Assembly (NCBI RefSeq): GCF_000166775.1 | Contig: NC_014720.1 | Coordinates: forward strand, 1,606,501-1,670,500 | Direction: 5' to 3' | Length of the DNA stretch: 64,000 nt | Source of the DNA: Caldicellulosiruptor kronotskyensis 2002 | GTDB lineage: Bacteria > Bacillota > Thermoanaerobacteria > Caldicellulosiruptorales > Caldicellulosiruptoraceae | In this document: one piece after another, positions 47,377-56,542 of the stretch | How the letters are laid out: each line of letters starts with the position of its first letter | How positions within the stretch are numbered: position 1 is the stretch's first letter | Made by a program: the position numbers and the translations under genes | Notes under the pieces: generated by a model | Told to the model about the DNA's origin: nothing | Databases searched by the model: none | Seen by the model: the letters and a program-made list of their open reading frames with translations, nothing else

Positions 47377-48546
47377 TTATAAAACCTGAAAAATAAAACA
47401 TTTGAGGTACAGAGACTCTTCATAGCTAACAAGATATGGATGGTCTTTCGCCTGTGTTCTGTACTCAATAAGTCTTAATGTCTTTTTTGCATCTATTGCA
47501 GCATCTTTAATAACCTCAAAAAATATGTCTGGCTTCATATAATGTGAACATGAACAGGTCACAAGAATTCCACCCTTTTTGAGTATCTTCATAGCTCGCA
47601 AGTTTATCTCTTTATAACCTCTTTTTGCATTTTCCAAAGTGTGTATGCTTTTTGCAAATGCAGGAGGGTCAAGTATTATCATATCGTATTTTTCTTTCTT
47701 GTCGTCAAGCTCATTCAGATAATCAAAAACATTTGCAACCACAAATTCACATTTTGATTCAACCTCATTTAACTTAGCATTTTTTACTGCTTGTTCAATT
47801 GCTGTATCTGAGATATCAACACCTATGACCTTTGATGCACCGAACTTGGCAGCGTTTATTGTAAATCCTCCTGTGTGACAGAAACAGTCCAAAATCACTT
47901 TATCCTTTACAAAGTTTCTTATTGCAACCCTGTTCTCTTTTTGGTCCAAAAAATATCCTGTCTTTTGTCCATTTTCTATATCCACTATCATCTTAATACC
48001 ATTTTCCTCTATCTCAACTTCCACAGGTGAGCTGCCATATAAAAACCCCTTTCTCAAATCAAGTCCTTCAATCTCTCTTACCCTTGCATCATTTCTTTCA
48101 TATATAGCTTTTGGATTGACAACCTCAACTAATATTTCTACCAGCTTATCTTTAAATTTGTCAACACCTTTTGATAATGTCTGCATTACAAGAACATCAC
48201 CAAACTTGTCAACAATAAGTCCTGGTAAAAAATCAGCCTCAGCAAATATAAGCCGGCAATTTTGTGTATAACCTATACTTTTTCTGTATTCCCAGGCATC
48301 TTGAACTCTTTTTCTAAAAAAGTCAATATTAATCTCCTCATTTTTGCGTGTAAAAAGTCTTACAAGTATTTGAGACTTGGAATTTATAAATCCCTTTCCC
48401 ACAAACTTCCCTTTAAAATTTAACACATCAACAATATCCCCATCCTCGAACTTCCCATCTATCTTCTGTACTTCATGCCTGAAAACCCATGGATGACCGC
48501 TCTCTACTCTCAGTCCTTTCCCTTTTGCCAAAAATACTTTTGCCAT
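47377..48546 (-). CDS. RlmI-like 23S rRNA m5C methyltransferase (PUA domain)
   Basis: 389 aa. An N-terminal PUA domain (LRVESGHPWVFRHEV) is followed by a Rossmann SAM domain with LDCFCHTGGFTINAAKFGA, IILDPPAFAKS and VTCSCSHYM. These are RlmI features; E. coli RlmI methylates C1962. Start ATG 48546 agrees with the PUA domain. It is followed closely by the RsmF-like gene. Confidence 0.9.
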   Translation of the reverse strand: MAKVFLAKGKGLRVESGHPWVFRHEVQKIDGKFEDGDIVDVLNFKGKFVGKGFINSKSQILVRLFTRKNEEINIDFFRKRVQDAWEYRKSIGYTQNCRLIFAEADFLPGLIVDKFGDVLVMQTLSKGVDKFKDKLVEILVEVVNPKAIYERNDARVREIEGLDLRKGFLYGSSPVEVEIEENGIKMIVDIENGQKTGYFLDQKENRVAIRNFVKDKVILDCFCHTGGFTINAAKFGASKVIGVDISDTAIEQAVKNAKLNEVESKCEFVVANVFDYLNELDDKKEKYDMIILDPPAFAKSIHTLENAKRGYKEINLRAMKILKKGGILVTCSCSHYMKPDIFFEVIKDAAIDAKKTLRLIEYRTQAKDHPYLVSYEESLYLKCFIFQVL

Positions 48547-48567
48547 ACTCCAAACAACACCTCTTTT

Positions 48568-49164
48568 TTAGTTTATTTTCTTTCGTACAAGGTACTCATA
48601 TACAAGATAAGTAGAATAGAACCTAAACTTGCCCCAGTCACCCCAAAAACCTCTTTGTTCTTTCAAGATATCACAAAGATTTTTTAATTTACCAAAAGAA
48701 ATTTTTATTGCTTCAGAAATTTCACCATCAGTTTTTGCAAGATTATCATTTTCATACTTTTCAATTAAAAATACAAACGAATAAAAATCGAAATGTTCTT
48801 GCAAATAGAGAAGATTATACTTTATCGCTCCAATCAACAAAAAATCTTTAATATTCAGTGCAAGCTCTTCTTTTACTTCTCTTTTCAAAGCCTCATCTAC
48901 ATCCTCGTTAAGACCGATGCCACCAGAAGGTATCCTGTAAACCTTATCAGGATACTCTTTTTGTCTTACAACAAGCACTTCTTCGCCATCTTTTATCGCA
49001 AACACCACTTCACCTATTCTATCAACATTTATTTTGCTTTTAACATATTCAAAGAATTCTCTATCTTCTATTGTTACAGTAACCTCTTTTACAATCAAAT
49101 CTGAAGCAACTGGTACTCTTCCTAAATCAAACTTGGTTTGAAAGAGATCTTCTAAACCTTTCAT
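48568..49164 (-). CDS. Nudix hydrolase
   Basis: 198 aa with a full Nudix box: a Gly, five residues, Glu (GGIGLNE), then DVDEALKREVKEEL, all catalytic acids present. ATG 49164 has GGAGGAGG upstream and overlaps the mobA 3' end by 38 nt, so it is coupled to the molybdenum genes. The substrate cannot be named from sequence. Confidence 0.85.
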   Translation of the reverse strand: MKGLEDLFQTKFDLGRVPVASDLIVKEVTVTIEDREFFEYVKSKINVDRIGEVVFAIKDGEEVLVVRQKEYPDKVYRIPSGGIGLNEDVDEALKREVKEELALNIKDFLLIGAIKYNLLYLQEHFDFYSFVFLIEKYENDNLAKTDGEISEAIKISFGKLKNLCDILKEQRGFWGDWGKFRFYSTYLVYEYLVRKKIN

Positions 49165-49723
49165 TTGCCTCCTCCAAATCAGATTGAGTATTTATATTTC
49201 TAAAACTTTCTAAAAAAGAGTCGAATCTCAAAATTTCGTCAAGTTCAATTTTCTTTACATTTGAGTTCTGTAAGATAGCAGAAAGAGAAAATATATCCTT
49301 GTTTATAAAATCCAATGCTTTTTCTAAAAATGTTTTAGTATATACACAAAAAAGAGGCTCAAAATAGCCATTATAATAAGGAACAACTGCATCGTAACCA
49401 TCAAAACTTAGCATATATTCTACAAGTTCTTTTTTCACAAACGGCATATCACATGCTATTATAAAATTCTTATTTGTTCTTGTAACCATCAAACTTGTCA
49501 AGACACCTGCAACAGGTGCATCTATATTAATTTTATCTTTTATCACCTCAAACCCTTCAAACTCTATATACCCGTTTTTTACCACAATAAACTTTTTGTC
49601 AAAAAGTCCACCTATACTCTTGTCTATTAATTGTATAACACTTTGATTACTAATCTTAAGATATAATTTGTCAAATCCAAGCCTTTTTGACTTTCCACCC
49701 GCCAAAATAAATAAATTTTTCAT
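49127..49723 (-). CDS. mobA: Molybdenum cofactor guanylyltransferase
   Basis: Attaches GMP to molybdopterin, giving the dinucleotide cofactor of DMSO-reductase-family enzymes. 198 aa with the nucleotide-binding LAGGKSKRLGFDK at residues ~7-19, ACDMPFV and DAPVAGVL. The start overlaps the stop of the oxidoreductase gene by 4 nt, so the enzyme and its cofactor maturation gene are coupled. No other molybdopterin genes are in the window. Confidence 0.92.
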   Translation of the reverse strand: MKNLFILAGGKSKRLGFDKLYLKISNQSVIQLIDKSIGGLFDKKFIVVKNGYIEFEGFEVIKDKINIDAPVAGVLTSLMVTRTNKNFIIACDMPFVKKELVEYMLSFDGYDAVVPYYNGYFEPLFCVYTKTFLEKALDFINKDIFSLSAILQNSNVKKIELDEILRFDSFLESFRNINTQSDLEEANERFRRSLSNQV

Positions 49724-51651
49724 GTTGCCACCTTTTTCACAAATACAAAATTTGAATTAAATGCTGCTTGACTGTCCATCTCTGCTGTCTTGGGAAAAAT
49801 GCAAGAGTTTATTGTCTCAATATTTTGGTTTTGATAACCTTCTTCAACAATTATATAACCTCTTTTTATATCCTTTTTCAAAATTGCTTCAACAACAAAA
49901 CTTCCACAGCCATTGTAAATAAGCACTTTATCGCCATTTCCAATTCCAAGTCTCTTTGCATCCTCAATATTAAAAATAGCAATTGGTCTTCTTTCAAAAA
50001 ACTCCTGAGAATGCAATGTTTTTTGAGAATGAACAGTCACAAGTCTGAGCTGGTTTTTTAATATCTTATTTTCATCTATAGTTGGCACAGCTACACCCAT
50101 CTTTTCATTTTCAAATTCAAATTTTTTGCTCTTTGTTGCAAATAGTTTATCTTCCCATGGAACTTCCATTTTGGTTGCACGCACAAAATATTTGTCAAAT
50201 TTAATATTTAAAGCTTTCTCAAAATGAGCTTTTACATATTCTACCCACTCTTTTTCTGATTTTATAGGAAAATCCAAGTCAAGCCTTTTGGCAAGCTGGT
50301 TTATTATCTCAACCTCTGATTTTGACTCACCAATGTTTTCAATAACCTTTTCAGAAACCCCAATATAATCATGCCACATATTCGGCACAAACACATCTTC
50401 TTTCTCAAGAAAACTTGCAGCAGGAAGTATAATATTTGCTGCCTGGGCTGTTGCTGTCAGAAACATATCAACAACAACCACAAATCTTTTTTGAAGTTCC
50501 CTAAATACCAAATCTGAGTCAGGACACTGCGAAACAGGATTTCCAGCAGATATATAAATCATCTCAATCGGCGGGTTTTGCTGGTCTTTTAGATATTCAC
50601 CAAGTTTTGCTCTGTTATAAAAACGCTTATTCACAGCCCTGTTATCGTCTTTGAAAACTGAAGCTAAATTTTGAGTGAACCTGTTAGCAAAGTTTGAACC
50701 TCCGCCCTTTATTCCCACATTACCTGAGATTGCAACAAGATAGTCAATTGTTCTAATTGTATTTACTCCATTTGTATATCTTTGCGGACCATATCCAATA
50801 AAAGTTGATACAGGCTTTTGAATGTAAATATTTGCAATGTTATCTATATCTTTTTTGTTCACACCGCACTTTTTCTCTATCTCATCATATGTTATTCTAC
50901 TTGCAATCTCCTTTACCTTTTCAAATCCAATGGTATACTTTTCGATGAATTCTCTGTCTTCCTTCCCATTTTCTAATATATATTTTATTGCTCCATAGGC
51001 AAGGTAAGAATCAGACCCAGGATTTATAATCAGCCCAATATCAGCTATCTTAAACGCTTCGGTAGGGTAAATGTCAATCACTGCTACTTTTTTACCCTGT
51101 TTTTTTGCCATATGGACAAAATAAAAAAGATGAAGATTTGTCCATATAGCATTTCTTCCCCAAAGAACAATCCAGTTAGAATTAAAAATATCAAACGGTG
51201 AATGACAAAGCGAATTTCCAAAATCCATTTTTTGGGCAAGAAGACCTGCTCCCCAGCACAAACTCCCTTCAGAGTATGTTGCACCACCTAAATAATCAAA
51301 AAATAACCTTTCAATATTTCTTAAATATCCTTCATACCCATCTCCACTATAGTATAAAATGGCACTTGAGTTGTACTTTTTTAAAATCTCTTTTATTTGC
51401 TCTGCAATCATGTCAAGAGCTTGGTTCCAGGAAATTTGGTGAAATTCATTTTTGACCCTCAAAAGAGGAGTGGTTATCCTTTCTTTTGAATAAACCTTCT
51501 CAAGCAATCTATAACCTTTCGGGCATAAAAAACCATTAGTGATAGGGTGGTCTTTACTACCGTACACTTTTACTGCTTTCCCATCTTCAACCTGAACAAC
51601 AATCGCACAACTGTCAAAACAGTCAAGTGGACAAAATGTCATTTTTTTCAT
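49720..51651 (-). CDS. Molybdopterin-dependent oxidoreductase (DMSO reductase family)
   Basis: 643 aa. The N-terminus binds a 4Fe-4S cluster through a CPLDCFDSC motif and a later CPKG, then the molybdopterin domains (GSLCWGAG, LWGRNAIWTNLH, INPGSDSYLAYGA, FIGYGPQRYTNG) and a C-terminal dinucleotide-binding domain (VTVHSQKTLHSQEFF). No twin-arginine signal, so it is cytoplasmic. No Sec codon or selenocysteine is seen. No electron-transfer partner is adjacent. Formate dehydrogenase, polysulfide/thiosulfate-type or another reductase are all possible. Confidence 0.88.
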   Translation of the reverse strand: MKKMTFCPLDCFDSCAIVVQVEDGKAVKVYGSKDHPITNGFLCPKGYRLLEKVYSKERITTPLLRVKNEFHQISWNQALDMIAEQIKEILKKYNSSAILYYSGDGYEGYLRNIERLFFDYLGGATYSEGSLCWGAGLLAQKMDFGNSLCHSPFDIFNSNWIVLWGRNAIWTNLHLFYFVHMAKKQGKKVAVIDIYPTEAFKIADIGLIINPGSDSYLAYGAIKYILENGKEDREFIEKYTIGFEKVKEIASRITYDEIEKKCGVNKKDIDNIANIYIQKPVSTFIGYGPQRYTNGVNTIRTIDYLVAISGNVGIKGGGSNFANRFTQNLASVFKDDNRAVNKRFYNRAKLGEYLKDQQNPPIEMIYISAGNPVSQCPDSDLVFRELQKRFVVVVDMFLTATAQAANIILPAASFLEKEDVFVPNMWHDYIGVSEKVIENIGESKSEVEIINQLAKRLDLDFPIKSEKEWVEYVKAHFEKALNIKFDKYFVRATKMEVPWEDKLFATKSKKFEFENEKMGVAVPTIDENKILKNQLRLVTVHSQKTLHSQEFFERRPIAIFNIEDAKRLGIGNGDKVLIYNGCGSFVVEAILKKDIKRGYIIVEEGYQNQNIETINSCIFPKTAEMDSQAAFNSNFVFVKKVAT

Positions 51652-51672
51652 AAGAGTTTGCCTCCAAAAACT

Positions 51673-52509
51673 TTAGTCTACAAAGTCAAGGCTAATATCA
51701 AGGCTTTTTACTGAATGGGTAATAGAACCAACAGAAATAATATCAACACCTGTTTTTGCAATCTCTTCAATGTTATCAATATTTATATTCCCCGATGCTT
51801 CTATTAAAACTCTTCCTTCAGCTTTCTCAACAGCCCTTTTCATCTCATCAACTGTGAAATGGTCAAGCATAATTATATCTGCACCAGCAGCCAATGCCTC
51901 TTCAAACTCTTGCATATTACGCACTTCTACTTCAACTTTCATTGTATGTGGGACATTCTCTTTTGCCCTTTTTACAGCCTCTGTTATACTCCCAACAGCC
52001 TTTATGTGATTATCCTTAATTAGCACTGCATCAGATAAAGAATACCTATGATTTTTTCCACCACCGACAAAAACAGCGTATTTATCAAGCATTCTCAAAA
52101 GAGGAATGGTCTTTCGAGTATCAGAGACAGCTGCCCTGTATCCTTTCACCTTTTGGACAAGCATATTTGTAAACGTTGCAATACCGCTCATCCTTTGAAG
52201 AATGTTTAAAGCAAGCCTTTCACCCATCAAGATTGTCCGCGTTTTCCCTTGTATTTTGGCCAAAACATCACCTTTTTGAATATTGTCTCCATCAGTTTTT
52301 AACTTTTCAAATTTTATGTTTGAGTCTAATATCTCAAATACCCTCTTTGCCACATCTATTCCACATAAAATTCCGCTCTCTTTAGCCAATAAAACGGCAC
52401 TCGACGTACTCTCTTGTGGAATTAATAAGTCTGTTGTAATATCTCCATATGGCATATCTTCTATAAGTGCATCTCTAATAATTTTATCAATCACCAAAAA
52501 ATTCAGCAT
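51673..52509 (-). CDS. nadC: Quinolinate phosphoribosyltransferase (nicotinate-nucleotide pyrophosphorylase)
   Basis: Third enzyme of de novo NAD synthesis. 278 aa. It shows DMPYGDITTDLLIP at its start, RMSGIATFTN, SDTRKTIPLLRMLDKYAVFVGGG... (TRKT-like segment) and IEASGNINIDNI. ATG 52509 has GGAGG and is only 1 nt after the nadB stop. It is last of the nadABC run. Confidence 0.96.
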   Translation of the reverse strand: MLNFLVIDKIIRDALIEDMPYGDITTDLLIPQESTSSAVLLAKESGILCGIDVAKRVFEILDSNIKFEKLKTDGDNIQKGDVLAKIQGKTRTILMGERLALNILQRMSGIATFTNMLVQKVKGYRAAVSDTRKTIPLLRMLDKYAVFVGGGKNHRYSLSDAVLIKDNHIKAVGSITEAVKRAKENVPHTMKVEVEVRNMQEFEEALAAGADIIMLDHFTVDEMKRAVEKAEGRVLIEASGNINIDNIEEIAKTGVDIISVGSITHSVKSLDISLDFVD

Positions 52510-54135
52510 TTAAAAGATTTCCTCCCATCCATAAATGTTTGAGTATACCAAATGCTTTTTCCAGTTAATATCGTCCTGATACGGAAAATCTTTTCTGTAA
52601 TGAGAGCCTCTACTTTCTTTTCTCATAAGCGCAGCATTTGCCAGGATGTATCCTATCATAAGCATGTTATAATATTCTATCTCTTTTTGAGTGCTGAGTC
52701 TCATTATATTCAATATTTCTAACCTTGAGACAATGTAATCTATCAATTTTTCAAGTCCTTCTCTTGTTCGCACAATCCCTGCATGCTCACTCATTTTACT
52801 TCTCAAACCTTCAATCTCGGTAGCTACGTTCAAATCAAAATCCTTTTTACTCAAGCTTCTATGATAGATTGCTATGTGTTTTACATTTTTTTGTAACCTG
52901 CCATTGATATATTGAGCTATTCTTCTTCCAAAAACAAGACCTTCTAAAAGTGAATTTGATGCAAGCCTATTTGCTCCATGAACACGTGTCCCTGCTGCCT
53001 CACCACATACAAAAAGGTTTTCTACAGTGGTTCTGCCAAACTCGTCAGAAAGCACCCCACCCATACTATAATGCTGCGCAGGTGCAACAGGAATTCTCTG
53101 TTTTGTAATATCGATACCAAGTTCCAAACATTTTTGATATATATTAGGAAATCTTTTTCTTATAAAGTTAGCATCAAGATGAGTAATATCAAGAAATACG
53201 TTTTCAGAACCTGTCCTCTGCAGCTCAAAGTATATACTACGAGAAACAATATCTCTTGGTGCAAGCTCTGCAAGAGGATGGTACTTAGGCATAAACCTTT
53301 CACCAAAACTATTAAAAAGAAGAGCACCTTCTCCTCTTACTGCCTCTGATATTAAAAAGCTCTTGTTTTTTTCATGATAAAGCACTGTAGGATGAAACTG
53401 CACAAGTTCCATATCCACAACCTTTGCTCCACACCTTACAGCTGCAGCACAGCCATCGCCTGTTGTCACCTCAGGGTTGGTTGTGTATTTGTACAAATAT
53501 CCATAGCCACCAGATGCCAGAACAATGTTTTTTGCAAATAAAATGACATTCTTATTATTTATCTTTAGCAAAACTCCTATGGCAGTGTTCTGTTCATCGG
53601 TGAGTATATCAACCAGAAAAGCATTTTCAAATATTGTAACGTTTTCATATGACTTAACTACATGTCCTAAATGTTCAGACACAATTCTTCCCGTTGCATC
53701 ACCACTTGCATGGATAATCCTTCGTCGGCTGTGTGCTCCTTCCTGACCTAAAACAATCTCACCTTCGTCATCTAAATCAAACGGAATATTCATCTTAAGC
53801 AGAACATTTATATTTTCAATAGCCTCATCAACCAAAATTCTTACCATGTGCGAATCACAAAGACCACTGCCCGCTCTTATTGTATCCATATAGTGTATGT
53901 CAGGACTGTCATCATGGCTAAGTGGCGCTGCAATCCCACCTTGGGCCAAAATGGTATTGCTAACCTGCATGGTTTCTTTTGTTACAAGAGCAGTTTTTAG
54001 TCTTTTGTCAAGATTGACTGCAGTGTATAGCCCTGCAACGCCTGTTCCAATAATCACTACATCAAAATTTAATACTTCATCACTACCAGAGTCAAATTCA
54101 ATACAAAACCTTTTAAACTCTGTCAAACTAACCAT
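52510..54135 (-). CDS. nadB: L-aspartate oxidase
   Basis: Oxidises aspartate to iminoaspartate with FAD. About 541 aa. FAD-binding GTGVAGLYTAVNLD near the start; SHDDSPDIHYMDTIRAGSGLCD; the RIIHASGDATGRI loop; PAQHYSMGGVLSDEFGRT with VHGANRLASNSLLEG, family signatures. ATG 54135 is preferred to a TTG at 54141; a TTG further in is also possible. Co-transcribed with nadA and nadC. Confidence 0.95.
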   Translation of the reverse strand: MVSLTEFKRFCIEFDSGSDEVLNFDVVIIGTGVAGLYTAVNLDKRLKTALVTKETMQVSNTILAQGGIAAPLSHDDSPDIHYMDTIRAGSGLCDSHMVRILVDEAIENINVLLKMNIPFDLDDEGEIVLGQEGAHSRRRIIHASGDATGRIVSEHLGHVVKSYENVTIFENAFLVDILTDEQNTAIGVLLKINNKNVILFAKNIVLASGGYGYLYKYTTNPEVTTGDGCAAAVRCGAKVVDMELVQFHPTVLYHEKNKSFLISEAVRGEGALLFNSFGERFMPKYHPLAELAPRDIVSRSIYFELQRTGSENVFLDITHLDANFIRKRFPNIYQKCLELGIDITKQRIPVAPAQHYSMGGVLSDEFGRTTVENLFVCGEAAGTRVHGANRLASNSLLEGLVFGRRIAQYINGRLQKNVKHIAIYHRSLSKKDFDLNVATEIEGLRSKMSEHAGIVRTREGLEKLIDYIVSRLEILNIMRLSTQKEIEYYNMLMIGYILANAALMRKESRGSHYRKDFPYQDDINWKKHLVYSNIYGWEEIF

Positions 54136-54149
54136 CCCCAATTTACAAA

Positions 54150-55061
54150 TTAGCCAATTTCAAGCATCTTAGAAAGTGCTTTTTTTGCGCCTTCCATAAT
54201 TTCTTCTTCAACTTCTATCTGGTACCTCTCATACAAAAGAGCATCTCTTACCGATTGCAAAGTATTCTTCTTCATATTAGGACAAATCATCCCTGGATGA
54301 AGAATATAAAACTTCTTGTCGGGATTTAGCTTCTTTAAACTATACAGCACTCCCATCTCTGTGCCGATAATAAACTCTTTTTCTTTTGAAGCAGTAGCAA
54401 AATCTATTATCTGTTTTGTACTTCCGACAAAATCAGCAAGCTCAACTACTTCTGGTCTACACTCAGGATGGACCAAAACCAAAGCATTTGGATGTAAAGA
54501 TTTTGCCTTTTCAACATCCTCTTTTTTTATCTTGTAATGGGTAATACAGAATCCTTCCCATAAGATGATGTCTTTTTCCGGTACCTGTTTCTTTACAAAA
54601 CTTCCTAAGTTTTTGTCTGGCAAGAAAATTATTTTGTCATTAGGAAATTCTCTTACAATCTTCACAGCATTTGATGAAGTACAGATAACATCTGATTTTG
54701 CCTTGACAGAAGCAGGAGAGTTAATATAACACACAATTGAATAATCAGGATATTTCTTTTTTAAATTCTCAACATCTTCTGCAGTCACCATATCAGCAAG
54801 AGGACATCCAGCATCTATCTCTGGCAACAGTACCTTTTTATTTGGCGAAAGTATCTTTGCACTCTCAGCCATAAAGTGAACTCCACAAAATACTATAACT
54901 TTTTCTGGACGCTCAGCACACACTTTGCTAAGATAAAAAGAGTCGCCCACAAAATCAGCAATCTCCTGCACTTCATCAATTTGGTAATTGTGAGCAACTA
55001 TCAAAGCGTTCTTTTCTTCTTTTAGCTTGTAAATTTCATTTTTTAGTACTTCTATATTCAA
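54150..55061 (-). CDS. nadA: Quinolinate synthase A
   Basis: Condenses iminoaspartate and dihydroxyacetone phosphate using a 4Fe-4S cluster. About 303 aa. Cluster ligands lie in [24 protein letters not shown] and [10 protein letters not shown], and [18 protein letters not shown] is the usual start. I use TTG 55061 (GAGTGA about 5 nt upstream); a GTG at 55070 is also possible. It begins the nadABC unit; no NiaR site or other operator is evident upstream. Confidence 0.94.
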   Translation of the reverse strand: MNIEVLKNEIYKLKEEKNALIVAHNYQIDEVQEIADFVGDSFYLSKVCAERPEKVIVFCGVHFMAESAKILSPNKKVLLPEIDAGCPLADMVTAEDVENLKKKYPDYSIVCYINSPASVKAKSDVICTSSNAVKIVREFPNDKIIFLPDKNLGSFVKKQVPEKDIILWEGFCITHYKIKKEDVEKAKSLHPNALVLVHPECRPEVVELADFVGSTKQIIDFATASKEKEFIIGTEMGVLYSLKKLNPDKKFYILHPGMICPNMKKNTLQSVRDALLYERYQIEVEEEIMEGAKKALSKMLEIG

Positions 55062-55144
55062 TAATATCACTCGCTTTTCTTGGAAAGATTTTTATCATTA
55101 ATATACCATTTAAGAAGACCAAAATCAACATACACAAAAGATGC

Positions 55145-55561
55145 TTAGCTTCCATTATAAAAGTCAAGATACCCCTGAAGAATATAAACTGCCGCAACTT
55201 TGTCAATTATCTTTTTCTTTCTTTTCCAGTTCAGTTCTTCATCTATCACTCTTTCAACAGCTTTTGTTGAAAATCTCTCATCCCATTTTACAATCTCTAC
55301 ATTGTATCTGCTTTCAATCTTTTCAGAAATCTCATCAATTTTTTTAAGTTTTTCATCTTTCTGATCAGGATGTAACTTAGAAAGAGGATAGCCTATCACA
55401 ACCTTTTCTATATTGTATCCTTGAAATATCTTGTCAAGTTCTTCAAACAAATCTTTATTTCGTAACTCAATTGTCATAACCGGCTGAGCAGTAATTTTGA
55501 GTGGGTCTGAAATTGCAACACCAACTCTGCTGTTACCTATGTCAAGACATAGAATCCTCAA
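55145..55561 (-). CDS. ruvX: Holliday junction resolvase-like RuvX (YqgF)
   Basis: 138 aa, RNase H-like fold. Start MRILCLDIGNSRVGVAISDP carries the first catalytic aspartate; VIGYPL and WDERFSTKAVERV and the late DKVAAVYILQGYLD complete the set. It acts in 16S rRNA 5' end processing and possibly junction resolution. Start is TTG 55561 with AAAGGTGG 7 nt upstream. Normally it follows ireB directly; here two genes separate them. Confidence 0.93.
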   Translation of the reverse strand: MRILCLDIGNSRVGVAISDPLKITAQPVMTIELRNKDLFEELDKIFQGYNIEKVVIGYPLSKLHPDQKDEKLKKIDEISEKIESRYNVEIVKWDERFSTKAVERVIDEELNWKRKKKIIDKVAAVYILQGYLDFYNGS

Positions 55562-55594
55562 TTTGCAACCACCTTTCTACTTTTCCGATTTGCT

Positions 55595-56542
55595 TCAGAT
55601 TACTTTTAAAGCAAAAAGCTTACAATAGCTACTGCAGTATCCACAGCAAAGACATTTGGAATAGTCAACAACCACTTTTCCATCTTTCACAGAAATAGCA
55701 TCTTGGTGGCAATGCAAAGCGCACTCTCCACAGCCTTCACACCAGCTTTCAACATGAATCTTTTTTGTCTTTATATTTTCTAATAATTCCTTTTCCAAGT
55801 AAACCTTCTTTTCCTCAAAGCATCTAATATTATAGTCAACTTCAAATATACTTTGCATACCAATTGCAACAGAATGAAGATAAGGAAAATCAAATATAAA
55901 CTCAAGCGCTTTCTTAAAGTTAGAAAGGAGGTTGCCTCCACCAAATATCTTCATAGCAAAAATTCCTTTGCCATGTATGTAAGCTTCTTTTATTGCCTCA
56001 GCCATCTCATCAACTGTACCATCTACAATTCCAATTCCCTTATAGTTAAATATAGGATGGATTACTTCAATTTCTGGATATTTGAGGGCATCTTTTACCG
56101 CCTTTACATAGTGGGTAGATATACCAAAATGTTTTATATACCCTTTTTCTTTTGCTTTTAAAAAATACTCAACTGCTTCATAATGTCCTTTGAAAGTATT
56201 CTCACCTTCCTGTTCATGGAGCATAAATAGGTCTATGTAATCAACATCCAGTTCTTTCAATGCTTTATTTAAAGAAAATTCTGCTGTTTTTTTATCATAA
56301 GCATATGATTTTGTAGATATCACTGGTCGTATCCCACTTATCTGGATTGACTTTCTTATGTATTCATATGTCTCATACAGCTCAGCAGTATCAACAAAAT
56401 TTATACCTTTTTGATACGCATACGCCAAAAGCCTTGCTCCATCTTCAATAGATAATCTCTTTTGAAGCGGCCCTAAAGTCAAGGTACCAAAACATATTCT
56501 GCTCACATAAAGTGATGTACTTCCAAGTTTAATTGTTTCCAT
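55595..56542 (-). CDS. Aldo/keto reductase with C-terminal ferredoxin domain
   Basis: 315 aa. The first ~255 residues are an aldo/keto reductase barrel: SRICFGTLTLGP, NFVDTAELYETYEYI (catalytic Asp/Tyr), ISTKSYAY (Lys), DLFMLHEQE. The last ~55 residues carry two CxxCxxCxxxC sets (CEGCGECALHC and CLCCGYCSSYC), predicted to hold two 4Fe-4S clusters. The fusion is known in clostridia; the substrate and direction are unknown. It overlaps the upstream membrane protein gene by 14 nt. Confidence 0.9.
   Translation of the reverse strand: METIKLGSTSLYVSRICFGTLTLGPLQKRLSIEDGARLLAYAYQKGINFVDTAELYETYEYIRKSIQISGIRPVISTKSYAYDKKTAEFSLNKALKELDVDYIDLFMLHEQEGENTFKGHYEAVEYFLKAKEKGYIKHFGISTHYVKAVKDALKYPEIEVIHPIFNYKGIGIVDGTVDEMAEAIKEAYIHGKGIFAMKIFGGGNLLSNFKKALEFIFDFPYLHSVAIGMQSIFEVDYNIRCFEEKKVYLEKELLENIKTKKIHVESWCEGCGECALHCHQDAISVKDGKVVVDYSKCLCCGYCSSYCKLFALKVI

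Noticed and set aside
49720..51651. Selenocysteine (in-frame TGA) in the molybdopterin oxidoreductase
   Set aside because: The frame has no internal stop; the candidate positions are ordinary cysteines or other residues.
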